DNA of 64,000 bases from Enterococcus saigonensis. Its GTDB lineage: Bacteria; Bacillota; Bacilli; Lactobacillales; Enterococcaceae. A model generated the notes under the pieces. It worked only from the letters and a program-made list of their open reading frames with translations. It did not search any database and was not told where the DNA came from. Where the stretch lies: assembly GCF_011397115.1 (NCBI RefSeq), contig NZ_AP022822.1, positions 1,037,001-1,101,000 on the forward strand, read 5' to 3'. The translations under genes were made by a program, and so were the position numbers. Below, in pieces: positions 23,605 to 32,385 of this stretch. Numbering within the stretch: position 1 is the first letter of the stretch; every line of letters begins with the position of its first letter.

Positions 23605-25044
23605 TTGTCTAAACAACATCCGGAAGAAGAATCTTTTAAAGACAAGATTTTAAATTCGTTAAATAACTCAGATGAGGAAACTTCAAAGTCTGATAGAAGT
23701 TCAACTCGTCAAGGTCAACAAAATAGAAGTAGTTCGGCAAGTAGGCAACGCGACCGTTTAAATGTTTCGCAAGAGCCTGTTGGTACTAGAAGAAGTAGTG
23801 GCGCAAAAAGTAAGGCGCAAAATACTAAAAAAAGTGTGCCAACGAAAAAAGACGACAAAGAAGCAAAAAAGCCACCTATTAAAAAAAGTACTAGAAAAGA
23901 AAACGTAAGTAATAATGCCAAAACGCCACTCAGTGTATCTTCAGATGAAATGCAGCGCAGAAAGATGCGTCAAAAAGAAGACCGCATCGTTAGTAAAATT
24001 GTAACAGTTGTGGTGGTTGCCTTATTGGTTATTGGTGGTATTTTAGGTTTTTCAGTTTATCGTTATGTATCAAGCAGCTTGCAACCGTTAGATTCTGGCA
24101 GTAAAAAGACTATTGCAGTAGAGATTCCTAGTGGTTCATCAAATAAACAGATTGGTGAGATTTTGCAAGAAGACAAGGTGATTAAAAGTGGTATGGTATT
24201 TAATTACTATACAAAATTTAATAATTTGACAGGGTTTCAAGCTGGTAGTTATCATTTTTCTCCTGCCATGACATTAGAAGAAATTAGTAAAAGTCTGCAA
24301 GGTGGTGGTGCTGGTACTGCTGGAGCAGATGCGAAGTTAACTATTCCAGAAGGCGTCGACATTGACAAAATTGGTGATATTATTGCTAAAGATACGAAAA
24401 TTAAAAAATCTGATTTTACTGACCTAATGAAAAATGAAGATTTCTTTAAAAAGATGCAAGAAAAATATCCGGATCTTTTAGCAAGTGCTGCAAAGGCAAA
24501 AGGTGTCCGGTATCGTTTAGAAGGTTACTTGTTCCCCGCAACTTATGATTATTATAAGACGTCCTCGTTAGAAGATATTGTTACACAAATGATTGATAAA
24601 ACCAATACTGTATTGTCAGCTTACTATGATACTATTAAGCAAAAGAATATGGATGTACAAGAGGTTCTAACACTTGCTTCTTTAGTTGAAAAAGAAGGGG
24701 TAACCGAGACAGATCGCAAAAAGATTGCCCAAGTATTCTTTAATCGAATTGCTGCTGGCATGCCATTGCAATCAGATATTTCAATTTTATATGCATTGGG
24801 TGAGCATAAAGAAAAAGTTTATAATAAGGATTTACAAGTAGACTCACCGTATAATTTATATACGAATACCGGTTATGGACCAGGGCCGTTTGATAGTCCA
24901 AGTGAACAATCAATTAAAGCTGTATTAGAGCCAACACCAAATAATTACTATTACTTTGTCGCAGACATCAAAACAGGTAAAGTTTATTATGCTGAAACAT
25001 ATGAAGAGCATTTGGTTTTAGTTGAAAAATATGTAAATAATTAA
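23605..25044 (+). CDS. mltG: MltG endolytic murein transglycosylase
   Basis: A 479-residue YceG/MltG family protein. About 130 N-terminal residues are cytoplasmic and rich in Ser, Lys, Arg and Gln, as in streptococcal MltG. One membrane helix follows (about residues 132-155), then a LysM-like subdomain and the YceG catalytic domain with the Glu in LASLVEKEGVTETDR and the YNLYTNTGYGPGPF block. MltG cuts nascent glycan strands and sets their length together with class B PBPs. The TTG start is decided by AAGGAGGAG at 23591-23599. It precedes greA, a common Firmicutes order. Confidence 0.92.
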   Translation: MSKQHPEEESFKDKILNSLNNSDEETSKSDRSSTRQGQQNRSSSASRQRDRLNVSQEPVGTRRSSGAKSKAQNTKKSVPTKKDDKEAKKPPIKKSTRKENVSNNAKTPLSVSSDEMQRRKMRQKEDRIVSKIVTVVVVALLVIGGILGFSVYRYVSSSLQPLDSGSKKTIAVEIPSGSSNKQIGEILQEDKVIKSGMVFNYYTKFNNLTGFQAGSYHFSPAMTLEEISKSLQGGGAGTAGADAKLTIPEGVDIDKIGDIIAKDTKIKKSDFTDLMKNEDFFKKMQEKYPDLLASAAKAKGVRYRLEGYLFPATYDYYKTSSLEDIVTQMIDKTNTVLSAYYDTIKQKNMDVQEVLTLASLVEKEGVTETDRKKIAQVFFNRIAAGMPLQSDISILYALGEHKEKVYNKDLQVDSPYNLYTNTGYGPGPFDSPSEQSIKAVLEPTPNNYYYFVADIKTGKVYYAETYEEHLVLVEKYVNN

Positions 25045-25076
25045 ATAAATGACGTTTACATTTTAAAAAAAGCATG

Positions 25077-25115
25077 GTAACCTTTTCGGTATTAATCGCG
25101 AAAAGGTTACTATTT
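25077..25115 (+). terminator. Hairpin between mltG and greA (terminator or attenuator)
   Basis: GTAACCTTTTCG pairs perfectly with CGAAAAGGTTAC. The T-run after it is weak (TATTTGCGATTTT), so termination may be partial and greA may be read from upstream. Confidence 0.5.
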
Positions 25116-25150
25116 GCGATTTTAGAGTTGAAAATGAAGGAGAAATTACC

Positions 25151-25630
25151 ATGGTAGAAAAAGTTTATCCAATGACAGTTGAAGGTAAAGAAAAATTGGA
25201 ACAAGAATTAGAAGAGTTGAAAACAGTAAAACGTGGCGAAATTATCGAGCGTATTAAAATCGCACGTGGATTTGGTGACTTATCAGAAAACTCTGAGTAT
25301 GAGTCTGCTAAAGATGAACAAGCATTTGTGGAAGGCAGAATTACGACTTTAGAAAATATGATTCGTTTTGCTCAGATTATCGATAACGATGGCGTCGATA
25401 ATGATGAAGTTTCACTTGGTAAAAAAGTTACTTTTGTGGAACAACCAGATGGTGATGAAGAAGAATATACCATTGTGGGTAGCGCGGAATCAGATCCTTT
25501 TTCTGGTAAAATTTCTAACGATTCACCAATTGCACAAGCTTTGATTGGCAAAAAAGTCGGTGAAGAAGTGACAATTCAAACTCCTGGTGGCGATATGTTA
25601 GTAAAAATTACAAAAGTCGCCCAAGCTTAA
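25151..25630 (+). CDS. greA: Transcription elongation factor GreA
   Basis: A 159-residue protein of normal GreA length. The N-terminal coiled coil (about residues 8-75) carries the conserved tip GDLSENSEYESAKDEQ with the acidic residues that stimulate RNA polymerase to cleave backtracked RNA. The C-terminal FKBP-like domain follows (GKISNDSPIAQALIGKKVGE). The start ATG 25151 follows GAAGGAGA. A strong terminator lies after the stop. Confidence 0.97.
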   Translation: MVEKVYPMTVEGKEKLEQELEELKTVKRGEIIERIKIARGFGDLSENSEYESAKDEQAFVEGRITTLENMIRFAQIIDNDGVDNDEVSLGKKVTFVEQPDGDEEEYTIVGSAESDPFSGKISNDSPIAQALIGKKVGEEVTIQTPGGDMLVKITKVAQA

Positions 25631-25640
25631 TTAATGAAGG

Positions 25641-25677
25641 AAAAACTTCTGAAACTTTTGTTTCAGAAGTTTTTTTC
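25641..25677 (+). terminator. Terminator after greA
   Basis: A 15-bp stem (AAAAACTTCTGAAAC / GTTTCAGAAGTTTTT) with loop TTTT and a T-tail. Confidence 0.9.
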
Positions 25678-25771
25678 ATTCTCTAGACTGATTTTATTTA
25701 TTCTGATTTTCGTTATGATAAAATGGAAATGTTGCAATGATGGTTAATAAAATTAATAGGAGAATTTCTTT

Positions 25772-25807
25772 ATGAATAAAATAATTGATAGGAGGTGGAG
25801 AAGTTGA
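25772..25807 (+). CDS. 11-codon leader peptide overlapping the liaF start
   Basis: ATG 25772 preceded by TAGGAGAA with nine-base spacing opens a frame MNKIIDRRWRS that stops at TGA 25805-25807. This stop overlaps the TTG start of liaF (25804-25806) as TTGA, the classic arrangement for translational coupling. The liaF ribosome binding site AGGAGG is itself read as two Arg codons (AGG AGG), so ribosomes on the leader pass over it. No function can be assigned from the peptide; expression is inferred. Confidence 0.5.
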   Translation: MNKIIDRRWRS

Positions 25808-26535
25808 AAAACCCCTGGCGTTTTTTTCTTGTTGTAGAGGCATTGCTGCTTCTTTATGCTCTTTGGCAGATTTTCAATAGTCCACCACTTTTTATGTTGC
25901 TTATTTTTGGTACCCTTTGTTTGTACTTTGCCAGTCGAGCCCAAAGACGAGGACAAAGAACAAATTTTCGTCTCGTTGTGGGGTGTTTAGCTGTATTTAT
26001 CAGTTTGTTAAATAATCCTGCCGTTTGGTTAATGTTGGTTTTTGGCGTTTTGTTTATTGGCTTAAAAGGTGTAGAGTTAACGGGAATAGACCCGACTAAA
26101 AATGCTTTTTGGAAGAAAAAACAGATAATTATAGTAGAGACTGAGGCACCTGGGTTACATCCGACAAAAAAAGAACGACAAAATCTATTTGGTAATGAAA
26201 GAATAGGTAATCAGGTTTTCGAGTGGGATGATATTAATATTAATATGATTTCTGGGGATACAATTATTGATTTGGGAAATACGATTCTACCAAAGAAAGA
26301 TAACATTATTATGGTGCGAAAAGGCTTTGGCAGAACGCGAATTTTAGTACCTGTGGGGATCGGGATTGCCTTAGAACACAGTGGCTTTATCGGAAATATG
26401 GCCTTTATCGGTGAACAAACACCACTACGCAGCGAAAAAATTACGGTGTATAGCGAAGACTACGATACGAGCGAGCGTCGCATCAAAATCTTATCAAGTA
26501 CTTTGATGGGTGATGTTGAGGTGATTCGGGTATGA
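25804..26535 (+). CDS. liaF: LiaF-like membrane regulator of the envelope stress response
   Basis: A 243-residue protein with about four hydrophobic N-terminal segments (residues 8-85) and a C-terminal soluble DUF2154/LiaF domain (INMISGDTIIDLGNTILP and the glycine-rich IRVPVG-like block ILVPVGIGIALEHSGF). LiaF restrains or modulates the LiaSR two-component system in Firmicutes; in enterococci changes in this system are linked to daptomycin tolerance. The TTG start is set by AGGAGG at 25790-25795. The stop overlaps liaS by four bases (ATGA). Confidence 0.9.
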   Translation: MKNPWRFFLVVEALLLLYALWQIFNSPPLFMLLIFGTLCLYFASRAQRRGQRTNFRLVVGCLAVFISLLNNPAVWLMLVFGVLFIGLKGVELTGIDPTKNAFWKKKQIIIVETEAPGLHPTKKERQNLFGNERIGNQVFEWDDININMISGDTIIDLGNTILPKKDNIIMVRKGFGRTRILVPVGIGIALEHSGFIGNMAFIGEQTPLRSEKITVYSEDYDTSERRIKILSSTLMGDVEVIRV

Positions 26536-27590
26536 TGGCAAAAATTTCCAAAGGGATGATTGCATTATATACCGGAATTGCAATTTTTATTACCCTGATT
26601 TTAGTTTTGTTTTCTTATCTTCATGCCAACAATGTAAAAAATTGGTGGCTGGTTTCGTTGCAGACACGTATTTTCTTTTTGCCTTTAATATTTTATATTT
26701 TAGCAATTTCAGTTGGGATTGGTATTGTTACGTATATTTTGATTTCTTTGTTTCGCAAGAGTTCTTACGGTGGTGTTGAGGAAAAATTAAGGTTGTTAGT
26801 GGCAGGAAATTACGATTCCGAATTATTGGGTGAGCCAATTTCTCATTCTAAAGAAAATCATTATTTAACTGCAATTGATCAGGATATTTCCCAAATTGGT
26901 CAGAAGTTAAATGAATTATCAACCGAATTACAAGTATTAAATAGTCGGCCACAATTAATGGATGGACAAACAAAAGAAGAAATTTTAGAAATTGAGAGGC
27001 ATCGTTTAGCCCGCGAACTGCATGACTCTGTTTCCCAGCAACTATTTGCAGCCATGATGATGCTATCAGCTTTAAATGAACAAGCTAAAAAAATGGAATT
27101 ATCAACGCTACAACAAAAGCAGTTACAAATGGTATCTGATATTATTAACGCTTCACAGTCTGAAATGCGCGCACTATTGTTACACTTGCGTCCGGTTAAC
27201 TTAGAAGGAAAAAGTTTGAAACAGGGCATTGAGCAACTTTTAAATGAATTGCAGTCCAAAATAAAAATCAAGTTAAAATGGGAAGCAGAAGAGATAACTT
27301 TAGCAACAACGATAGAAGATCAGCTTTTTCGGATTGTTCAAGAACTATTATCTAACACATTGCGCCATGCTAAAGCAGATGAATTGGAAGTTTATTTGCA
27401 CAAAGTTGGGCAAAATGTTTTATTGCGAGTAGTAGATGATGGTGTGGGTTTTGATACAAGTGAGCAAAATGCTGGGAGTTATGGTTTAATGAATATTAAA
27501 GAGCGTGTTGCTAGTGTTGGTGGAACATGTAAAATTATTAGTTTTAAAGGACAGGGAACTAGTGTAGAAATAAAAATTCCAATTGTCTAG
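26532..27590 (+). CDS. liaS: LiaS sensor histidine kinase
   Basis: A 352-residue NarL-type kinase. It has two membrane helices (about 10-30 and 45-70), with only a short outside loop, typical of intramembrane-sensing kinases. A HAMP-like linker precedes the HisKA_3 dimerisation domain with the phospho-accepting His in LARELHDSVSQQLFAAM, then a HATPase domain (DQLFRIVQELLSNTLRHA, VVDDGVGFD, GLMNIKERV). It senses envelope damage and phosphorylates LiaR. ATG 26532 overlaps the liaF stop; the ATG at 26535 is an alternative. Confidence 0.93.
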   Translation: MMAKISKGMIALYTGIAIFITLILVLFSYLHANNVKNWWLVSLQTRIFFLPLIFYILAISVGIGIVTYILISLFRKSSYGGVEEKLRLLVAGNYDSELLGEPISHSKENHYLTAIDQDISQIGQKLNELSTELQVLNSRPQLMDGQTKEEILEIERHRLARELHDSVSQQLFAAMMMLSALNEQAKKMELSTLQQKQLQMVSDIINASQSEMRALLLHLRPVNLEGKSLKQGIEQLLNELQSKIKIKLKWEAEEITLATTIEDQLFRIVQELLSNTLRHAKADELEVYLHKVGQNVLLRVVDDGVGFDTSEQNAGSYGLMNIKERVASVGGTCKIISFKGQGTSVEIKIPIV

Positions 27591-27636
27591 GAATTTTTCC
27601 TAATAGTCAGGGATTTCTTTAAAGGAGGATGTTGGT

Positions 27637-28266
27637 GTGATTAAAGTTTTACTTGTAGATGATCACGAGATGGTCCGTTTAGGCGTGTCTTCGTATTTAT
27701 CCATTCAAGAGGATATAGAAGTTGTGGATGAAGCGGAAAATGGTCAAATTGGTTATGAAAAGGCGTTGGCTTTGAAACCAGATGTAATTTTAATGGACCT
27801 AGTAATGGATGTTATGGATGGTATTGAATCAACCAAAGCGATTTTAAAAACTTGGCCGGAAGCTAAAATCTTAATTGTAACCAGTTTTATTGATGATGAA
27901 AAAGTTTATCCTGCAATTGAAGCCGGTGCTTCAGGCTATTTATTAAAAACTTCTACTGCTCATGAAATAGCGGATGCAATCCGCGCGACATATCGTGGTG
28001 AACGAATATTAGAACCAGAAGTTACGAGTAAGATGATGAATCGTTTAACAAATAAAACTGCAATTTTACATGAAGATTTAACGAATCGGGAAAGAGAAAT
28101 TTTATTATTGATTGCACAAGGCAAAAGTAATCAAGAGATAGCCGATGAACTGTTTATTACTTTAAAAACTGTTAAAACCCATGTCTCAAATATTTTATCG
28201 AAATTAGAAGTTGAAGACCGTACACAAGCGGCGATTTATGCTTTTAAACATGGACTAGCCAAATAA
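27637..28266 (+). CDS. liaR: LiaR response regulator
   Basis: A 209-residue NarL/LuxR-type response regulator. The receiver domain has DDHEM at the acidic pocket, the phospho-accepting Asp in VILMDLVMDVMDG, the Thr/Ser in ILIVTSFIDDE and the Lys in GYLLKTS. The C-terminal LuxR-type helix-turn-helix reads LTNREREILLLIAQGKSNQEIA. A GTG start follows AAAGGAGG. LiaR activates envelope-protection genes after phosphorylation by LiaS. It is the last gene of liaFSR. Confidence 0.95.
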   Translation: MIKVLLVDDHEMVRLGVSSYLSIQEDIEVVDEAENGQIGYEKALALKPDVILMDLVMDVMDGIESTKAILKTWPEAKILIVTSFIDDEKVYPAIEAGASGYLLKTSTAHEIADAIRATYRGERILEPEVTSKMMNRLTNKTAILHEDLTNREREILLLIAQGKSNQEIADELFITLKTVKTHVSNILSKLEVEDRTQAAIYAFKHGLAK

Positions 28267-28270
28267 AACA

Positions 28271-28310
28271 AAACCTCTTCGATAGCACAACGAAGGGGTC
28301 TTTGTTATAC
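28271..28310 (+). terminator. Terminator after liaR
   Basis: CCTCTTCG pairs with CGAAGGGG (one T-G pair) and is followed by TCTTTGTT; the T-tail is weak. Confidence 0.5.
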
Positions 28311-28368
28311 TAGCTACATAAGTTAAGAAGGTTGTTTTAAATAAATCTTGCGGATAAAGGAGAAACAA

Positions 28369-29034
28369 ATGAAACAAAATTATGCCATTATTGGTTTAGG
28401 GCGTTTTGGCGGCAGTATTTGCCGAACTTTAATTGAATCGGGTCAAGAGGTATTAGCGATTGATAGTAGTGAAGATCGCGTAAATGAATATATGAATATC
28501 GCTACTCACGCAGTTGTGGGAAATGCGCAAGATGAAATGACATTACGTTCTTTAGGGATTCGCAATTTTGATCATGTAATTGTTGCAATTGGAGAAGACA
28601 TTCAAGCAAGCATTTTAGTTACATTAATGGTAAAAGAAATGGGCGTTCCCAATGTTTTGGCTAAGGCGCAAAATGAATATCACGCCCGCGTATTAGAAAA
28701 AATTGGTGCTGATCGCGTTGTGCATCCAGAAAGAGATATGGGAGTAAGAATAGCTCATAATCTCGTTTCTAAAAATATTTTAGATTATGTTGAATTATCA
28801 GACGATTATTCATTAGCAGAAATACGCGTGACCAATCCGAAATTTTATGATAAGACGTTAGCCAATTTGAATTTCCGCCAAAATTTTGGTTTAACCGTAG
28901 TTGGTATTCGTCGCGTCAATGGTAAAGTTGTTGTTTCACCGACCGCAGATGAAATCGTTTTAAAAAACGATAATCTCTTGGTGATTGGAAAAACAGATGA
29001 TGTAGATATTTTAGATGAAAAAATGAATGATTAG
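28369..29034 (+). CDS. KtrA/TrkA-type potassium uptake regulator
   Basis: A 221-residue RCK protein. The N-terminal Rossmann fold has the GLGRFGGSIC nucleotide loop and the Asp at the end of the second strand (AIDSSE); it binds ATP/ADP or NAD(H). The C-terminal RCK_C domain (about 140-215) is the usual site for cyclic-di-AMP in Firmicutes. It gates a KtrB-type K+ channel, which is not encoded nearby. ATG 28369 follows AAAGGAG. No ydaO-type riboswitch was seen upstream. KtrA versus KtrC cannot be decided. Confidence 0.88.
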   Translation: MKQNYAIIGLGRFGGSICRTLIESGQEVLAIDSSEDRVNEYMNIATHAVVGNAQDEMTLRSLGIRNFDHVIVAIGEDIQASILVTLMVKEMGVPNVLAKAQNEYHARVLEKIGADRVVHPERDMGVRIAHNLVSKNILDYVELSDDYSLAEIRVTNPKFYDKTLANLNFRQNFGLTVVGIRRVNGKVVVSPTADEIVLKNDNLLVIGKTDDVDILDEKMND

Positions 29035-29046
29035 TGAGGGATACGA

Positions 29047-29340
29047 ATGAAAATAACAATAACACCACAAGCTGCAAAATGGTTTAAAACAGAGTTATCC
29101 GTTGATGCGAACATGGGTGTCCGTTTCTACGGTAAAGTTTATGGTAAAACACAAGTTCATGAAGGTTTTTCAGTTGGAATGTCTGTTGATACACCAGAAA
29201 ATCCGATAGCAAAAACAACGGTTGAAGGCATTTTATTTTTTGCAGACGAAGCTGATGAATGGTTTTTCAAAGGTTATGATTTAACAGTAGACTTGGATGA
29301 AAAATTAAATGAACCCAAGTATCTATTTACAGAAGACTAA
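29047..29340 (+). CDS. HesB/IscA-like protein of the YneR type
   Basis: A 97-residue HesB/YadR/YfhF-fold protein (KITITPQAAKWFKTEL at the start, then GVRFYGKVYG). The three Cys residues that carry iron-sulphur clusters in IscA are absent; there is no Cys in the protein. This fits the YneR subgroup, whose function is unknown. It begins 12 bases after the KtrA-like gene, so the two are probably co-transcribed, together with the following glycosyltransferase. Confidence 0.75.
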   Translation: MKITITPQAAKWFKTELSVDANMGVRFYGKVYGKTQVHEGFSVGMSVDTPENPIAKTTVEGILFFADEADEWFFKGYDLTVDLDEKLNEPKYLFTED

Positions 29341-29362
29341 ACAATTATAGGAGTTTAAGCAA

Positions 29363-30295
29363 ATGCTTTTGTCTGTTATTGTACCGTGTTTTAATGAAGA
29401 AAAAAGTTTACCTTACTTTTTTTCTGAAATGACAAAAATTGAAGAAGTGTTGCCATTAGAGGTGGAGTATATTTTAATTGATGATGGCTCTACTGATAAG
29501 ACGTTAACGCTAATGAAAGTCATGTCAGCAAAAAGTAATGGTAAGATTCATTATTTTTCTTTTTCTCGTAATTTTGGCAAAGAAGCCGCGATTTATGCGG
29601 GGTTACAAAATGCCAAAGGAGACTATGTGACCCTAATGGATGCTGATTTGCAAGATCCGCCACAGTTATTGGTGCAGATGTATGACTTATTGGTAGCCCA
29701 TAATTTAGATAGTGTAGCTACTAGAAGGAAAAATCGTGCAGGTGAACCAAAAATTCGAAGTTTTTTTGCAGGTCTATTTTATCGGTTGATGAATAAAATT
29801 GGGGAAACTGAACTTGTCCCTGGTGTCCGTGATTTTCGGCTTATGACAAGACAAATGGTAGATGCAGTTTTACAAATAACCGAATACAATCGTTTTTCTA
29901 AAGGAATTTTTAGTTGGGTTGGTTTTAAAACTGAGTATATTGCTTATGAAAATGTAGAACGTGTTGCTGGTAAAACGTCTTGGTCTTTTTGGCAACTATT
30001 AAAGTATTCTATTGATGGTATCGTGAATTTTTCTGATTTGCCGTTAAATATTGCTTCTTTTGTAGGGGCATTATCTTGTTTTGGATCAGGTATTGCTTTA
30101 ATTTTTATTGTTGCACGTGCCTTGTTGTTTGGCGATCCTACCAGTGGTTGGCCTTCAATGGTTTCCATTTTTCTGTTTGTGGGGGGCTTACAACTGCTTT
30201 GTTTAGGAATTATCGGCAAATATATTGGCAAAATATTTTTGGAAACCAAAAAAAGACCCCATTATTTAATCAAGGAGTCAGATGAAGATAAATAG
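29363..30295 (+). CDS. Polyprenol-phosphate glycosyltransferase (GT2, GtrB/CsbB-like)
   Basis: A 310-residue GT2 enzyme of the DPM1/GtrB/YkcC type. The N-terminal catalytic domain has VIVPCFNEEKSLP, IDDGSTDKTL and the metal-binding MDADLQDPPQ. Two C-terminal membrane helices (about 233-255 and 266-290) anchor it. Such enzymes move a sugar from a nucleotide donor to undecaprenyl phosphate for later use outside the cell on teichoic acids or other polymers. The flippase partner could be the GtrA protein at 32386, three kilobases away. Confidence 0.85.
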   Translation: MLLSVIVPCFNEEKSLPYFFSEMTKIEEVLPLEVEYILIDDGSTDKTLTLMKVMSAKSNGKIHYFSFSRNFGKEAAIYAGLQNAKGDYVTLMDADLQDPPQLLVQMYDLLVAHNLDSVATRRKNRAGEPKIRSFFAGLFYRLMNKIGETELVPGVRDFRLMTRQMVDAVLQITEYNRFSKGIFSWVGFKTEYIAYENVERVAGKTSWSFWQLLKYSIDGIVNFSDLPLNIASFVGALSCFGSGIALIFIVARALLFGDPTSGWPSMVSIFLFVGGLQLLCLGIIGKYIGKIFLETKKRPHYLIKESDEDK

Positions 30296-30305
30296 TAAAT
30301 CAATT

Positions 30306-30352
30306 TTTGGTGAAAGGCTGACAGTTTGTTAGCTTTTCACCAAATTTTTTTG
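30306..30352 (+). terminator. Terminator after the GT2 gene
   Basis: TTTGGTGAAAGGCT pairs with AGCTTTTCACCAAA (one bulge) and is followed by seven T residues. Confidence 0.8.
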
Positions 30353-30395
30353 CTGTTTAATAACGATTCATTATTGAATACAGCCAAGTTAATTT

Positions 30396-31340
30396 TTAGT
30401 AACCTTTTGTCAAATCAACTTGGTTTTTTATTACCGTTTGTGTTGTAATAAACGACTCAAGATTTTTCAAAAAAATCGTCATGAATTTTTGCTGAAAATG
30501 AGGTACCATGCCGGCGATATGCGGGGTAATTAAAATATTGTCGAGCGCCCACAGTGGGCTATCAGAAGCAAGTGGCTCTTCTTCAAAGACATCTAATGCT
30601 GCATAAGCAATTATTTTTTCTTGTAAGGCTTTAATTAAAGCATCCGTATCTACACTGGCACCTCTACCGACATTAATGAACGTAGTATTAGGATTGAGCA
30701 GATTAAAAAAATCGGTATCATATAGATGATACGTTTCAGCAGTGAGTGGAAGAATATTTACAATAAAATCAAATTGTTTGGCGACATTTTTCAGTTCTGA
30801 AATAGCGAGTGTACGCGTGAAATTTTTAGCGTCATGACCAGACGTGTTAACTCCGGTGGGCTGATTACCAAGTAAATTTAAAGTACGGGCCAGTTCTTGA
30901 CTAATCTGGCCAGTGCCAACAATTAGAATCTTTTGTTCTTCTAAGTTTCCATAAGAAACATTCTGCTGCCACTTTTTATTGCGCTGACCAACTGCTGCTT
31001 CGTTAAAACCTCTAAGGCGCATTAAAATTGTTGTTAAAACATGTGCAGTAATTGCTTTTTTATGAATACCTTTTGCATTAGTTAATAGAATATCTTGTTT
31101 TTTGAAATCTGAGAGTGGGAGATAATCAACTCCAGCGGAAATACTTTGTACCCATTTTAAGTTGGAATCAGGTGACAATAGTTTATCCCATTTTTTTTGC
31201 CAACCGATGGTAATTTCGACTTGTTGCCAGTCTATAGGTGTAGCAACTTCGGTAATAAAATCATATTGTGGTGCTATTTTTTTTATTTTATCAATAAATT
31301 CCGATTTAAAAGGACGACTGGATAAAATGAATTTCGACAT
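30396..31340 (-). CDS. D-2-hydroxyacid dehydrogenase (NAD-dependent, phosphoglycerate dehydrogenase-like)
   Basis: A 314-residue D-isomer-specific 2-hydroxyacid dehydrogenase. The NAD loop is IVGTGQISQELARTLNLLG, substrate Arg lies in INVGRGASVDTDALI, the catalytic Glu in AALDVFEEEPL, and the catalytic His in ILITPHIAGM. The substrate cannot be read from sequence; many such enzymes in lactic acid bacteria reduce 2-oxoacids. The start is ATG 31340, preceded by GGGAGGAAT on the minus strand. It lies downstream of, and is separated by a terminator from, the DUF1189 gene. Confidence 0.88.
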   Translation of the reverse strand: MSKFILSSRPFKSEFIDKIKKIAPQYDFITEVATPIDWQQVEITIGWQKKWDKLLSPDSNLKWVQSISAGVDYLPLSDFKKQDILLTNAKGIHKKAITAHVLTTILMRLRGFNEAAVGQRNKKWQQNVSYGNLEEQKILIVGTGQISQELARTLNLLGNQPTGVNTSGHDAKNFTRTLAISELKNVAKQFDFIVNILPLTAETYHLYDTDFFNLLNPNTTFINVGRGASVDTDALIKALQEKIIAYAALDVFEEEPLASDSPLWALDNILITPHIAGMVPHFQQKFMTIFLKNLESFITTQTVIKNQVDLTKGY

Positions 31341-31386
31341 TGGAATTCCTCCCTTAAAAAGATACTTTTATTGTAGCAGAGGGAGT

Positions 31387-31421
31387 AAAAAAAGGCTCTT
31401 TTCAAACTTGAAAAGAGCCTA
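31387..31421 (-). terminator. Terminator of the DUF1189 gene
   Basis: On the minus strand AGGCTCTTTTC pairs with GAAAAGAGCCT and is followed by seven T residues. Confidence 0.85.
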
Positions 31422-31427
31422 CGTAAT

Positions 31428-32231
31428 TCATTTTTTTTCTTCGCGGGGAAGAGTCTTTATAACTTGATTATAGATGAATAAAGTTGCGATCAAGACAAAC
31501 ATCGTTGCATCAAAGTTCATCGTTGCAAAATGAATTAGTGCCGTTAAGATTACGGGTAATGTAGCAGCAAAAACCACGATTTTAAAATTTTCAAAGCTGC
31601 TTAATTTTAGCCGTCGCATCTTTGTTTGCAAAGTTGCACCGAGTGTTGCAAATAATAGAGTCACGAGTAAGTTAATCACACTAGGGTAAAGCGAAACGAA
31701 AAAGGCAAGCAGGTACATCCACCAAGGAACTTTGGTATCTTGTAAATAATTTCGGATATGACTGCCGGATAAAGAAGCCAGCGACGCTTCAGAATAAGGA
31801 ATAACTATTTGATTGTCACCAAGTAGAGCAGAACTTGCACCAGTACTTGGCATCGCTACAACTAGACTATCCTTTAAAAGACCAATGCTTAGAAAATTTC
31901 CCACCATATCCGTTGTAATATCCTTGGCTGTTCGTTTTCCTTCGGGATCAAACGTGAAAATAATGGAATTTGTTTGATAAATAAAACCTTTTTCGTTCGC
32001 ATCTGCTGGTTTTAACTGATTCTCTTCAATTGTGAAATCAGGTAGCTTAGCAGCTATTTTTTGGCTATCGCCTTGAACATCGTGAAAAACACTGCTAACT
32101 TTATAGGCCAGAGGAAATGTAAGAATAGCACCCAAGATGAATATATAGCCAATTACTTTACCAAATGCAAGATTTTTTGCTTCTTGTAATTGACGAAATT
32201 GAAAAAATGAACTTTTCATTAAGTGTAACAT
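31428..32231 (-). CDS. DUF1189 membrane protein
   Basis: A 267-residue protein with one N-terminal membrane helix (about residues 25-45), an outside domain of about 110 residues with repeated Asp/Glu/Ser (IIFTFDPEGKRTAKDITTDM) and three C-terminal helices. This is the layout of DUF1189 proteins, sometimes labelled maltodextrin-utilisation protein MalA from gene neighbourhood only. No maltose genes occur nearby, so no role is assigned. GGAG lies 11 bases before ATG 32231; ATG 32219 is an alternative. Confidence 0.75.
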   Translation of the reverse strand: MLHLMKSSFFQFRQLQEAKNLAFGKVIGYIFILGAILTFPLAYKVSSVFHDVQGDSQKIAAKLPDFTIEENQLKPADANEKGFIYQTNSIIFTFDPEGKRTAKDITTDMVGNFLSIGLLKDSLVVAMPSTGASSALLGDNQIVIPYSEASLASLSGSHIRNYLQDTKVPWWMYLLAFFVSLYPSVINLLVTLLFATLGATLQTKMRRLKLSSFENFKIVVFAATLPVILTALIHFATMNFDATMFVLIATLFIYNQVIKTLPREEKK

Positions 32232-32385
32232 TCAGAGCAGGACTCCTTTTATAAGTATTCAATCTATTCTATCGAAGGTCTGTGGCTTTTACAAGGAGAA
32301 TCGGTTAAATATATTTAAAATTAGCAGAAGAAAAGCTGATATTTGTGTATGATGGAAAAGAGATGAAAAGTAAAGGAGTAATAGT

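Noticed and set aside
28306..28368. Cyclic-di-AMP (ydaO-type) riboswitch before the KtrA-like gene
   Set aside because: Only about 60 bases lie between the liaR terminator and the start codon, too short for this riboswitch, and its conserved blocks are absent.
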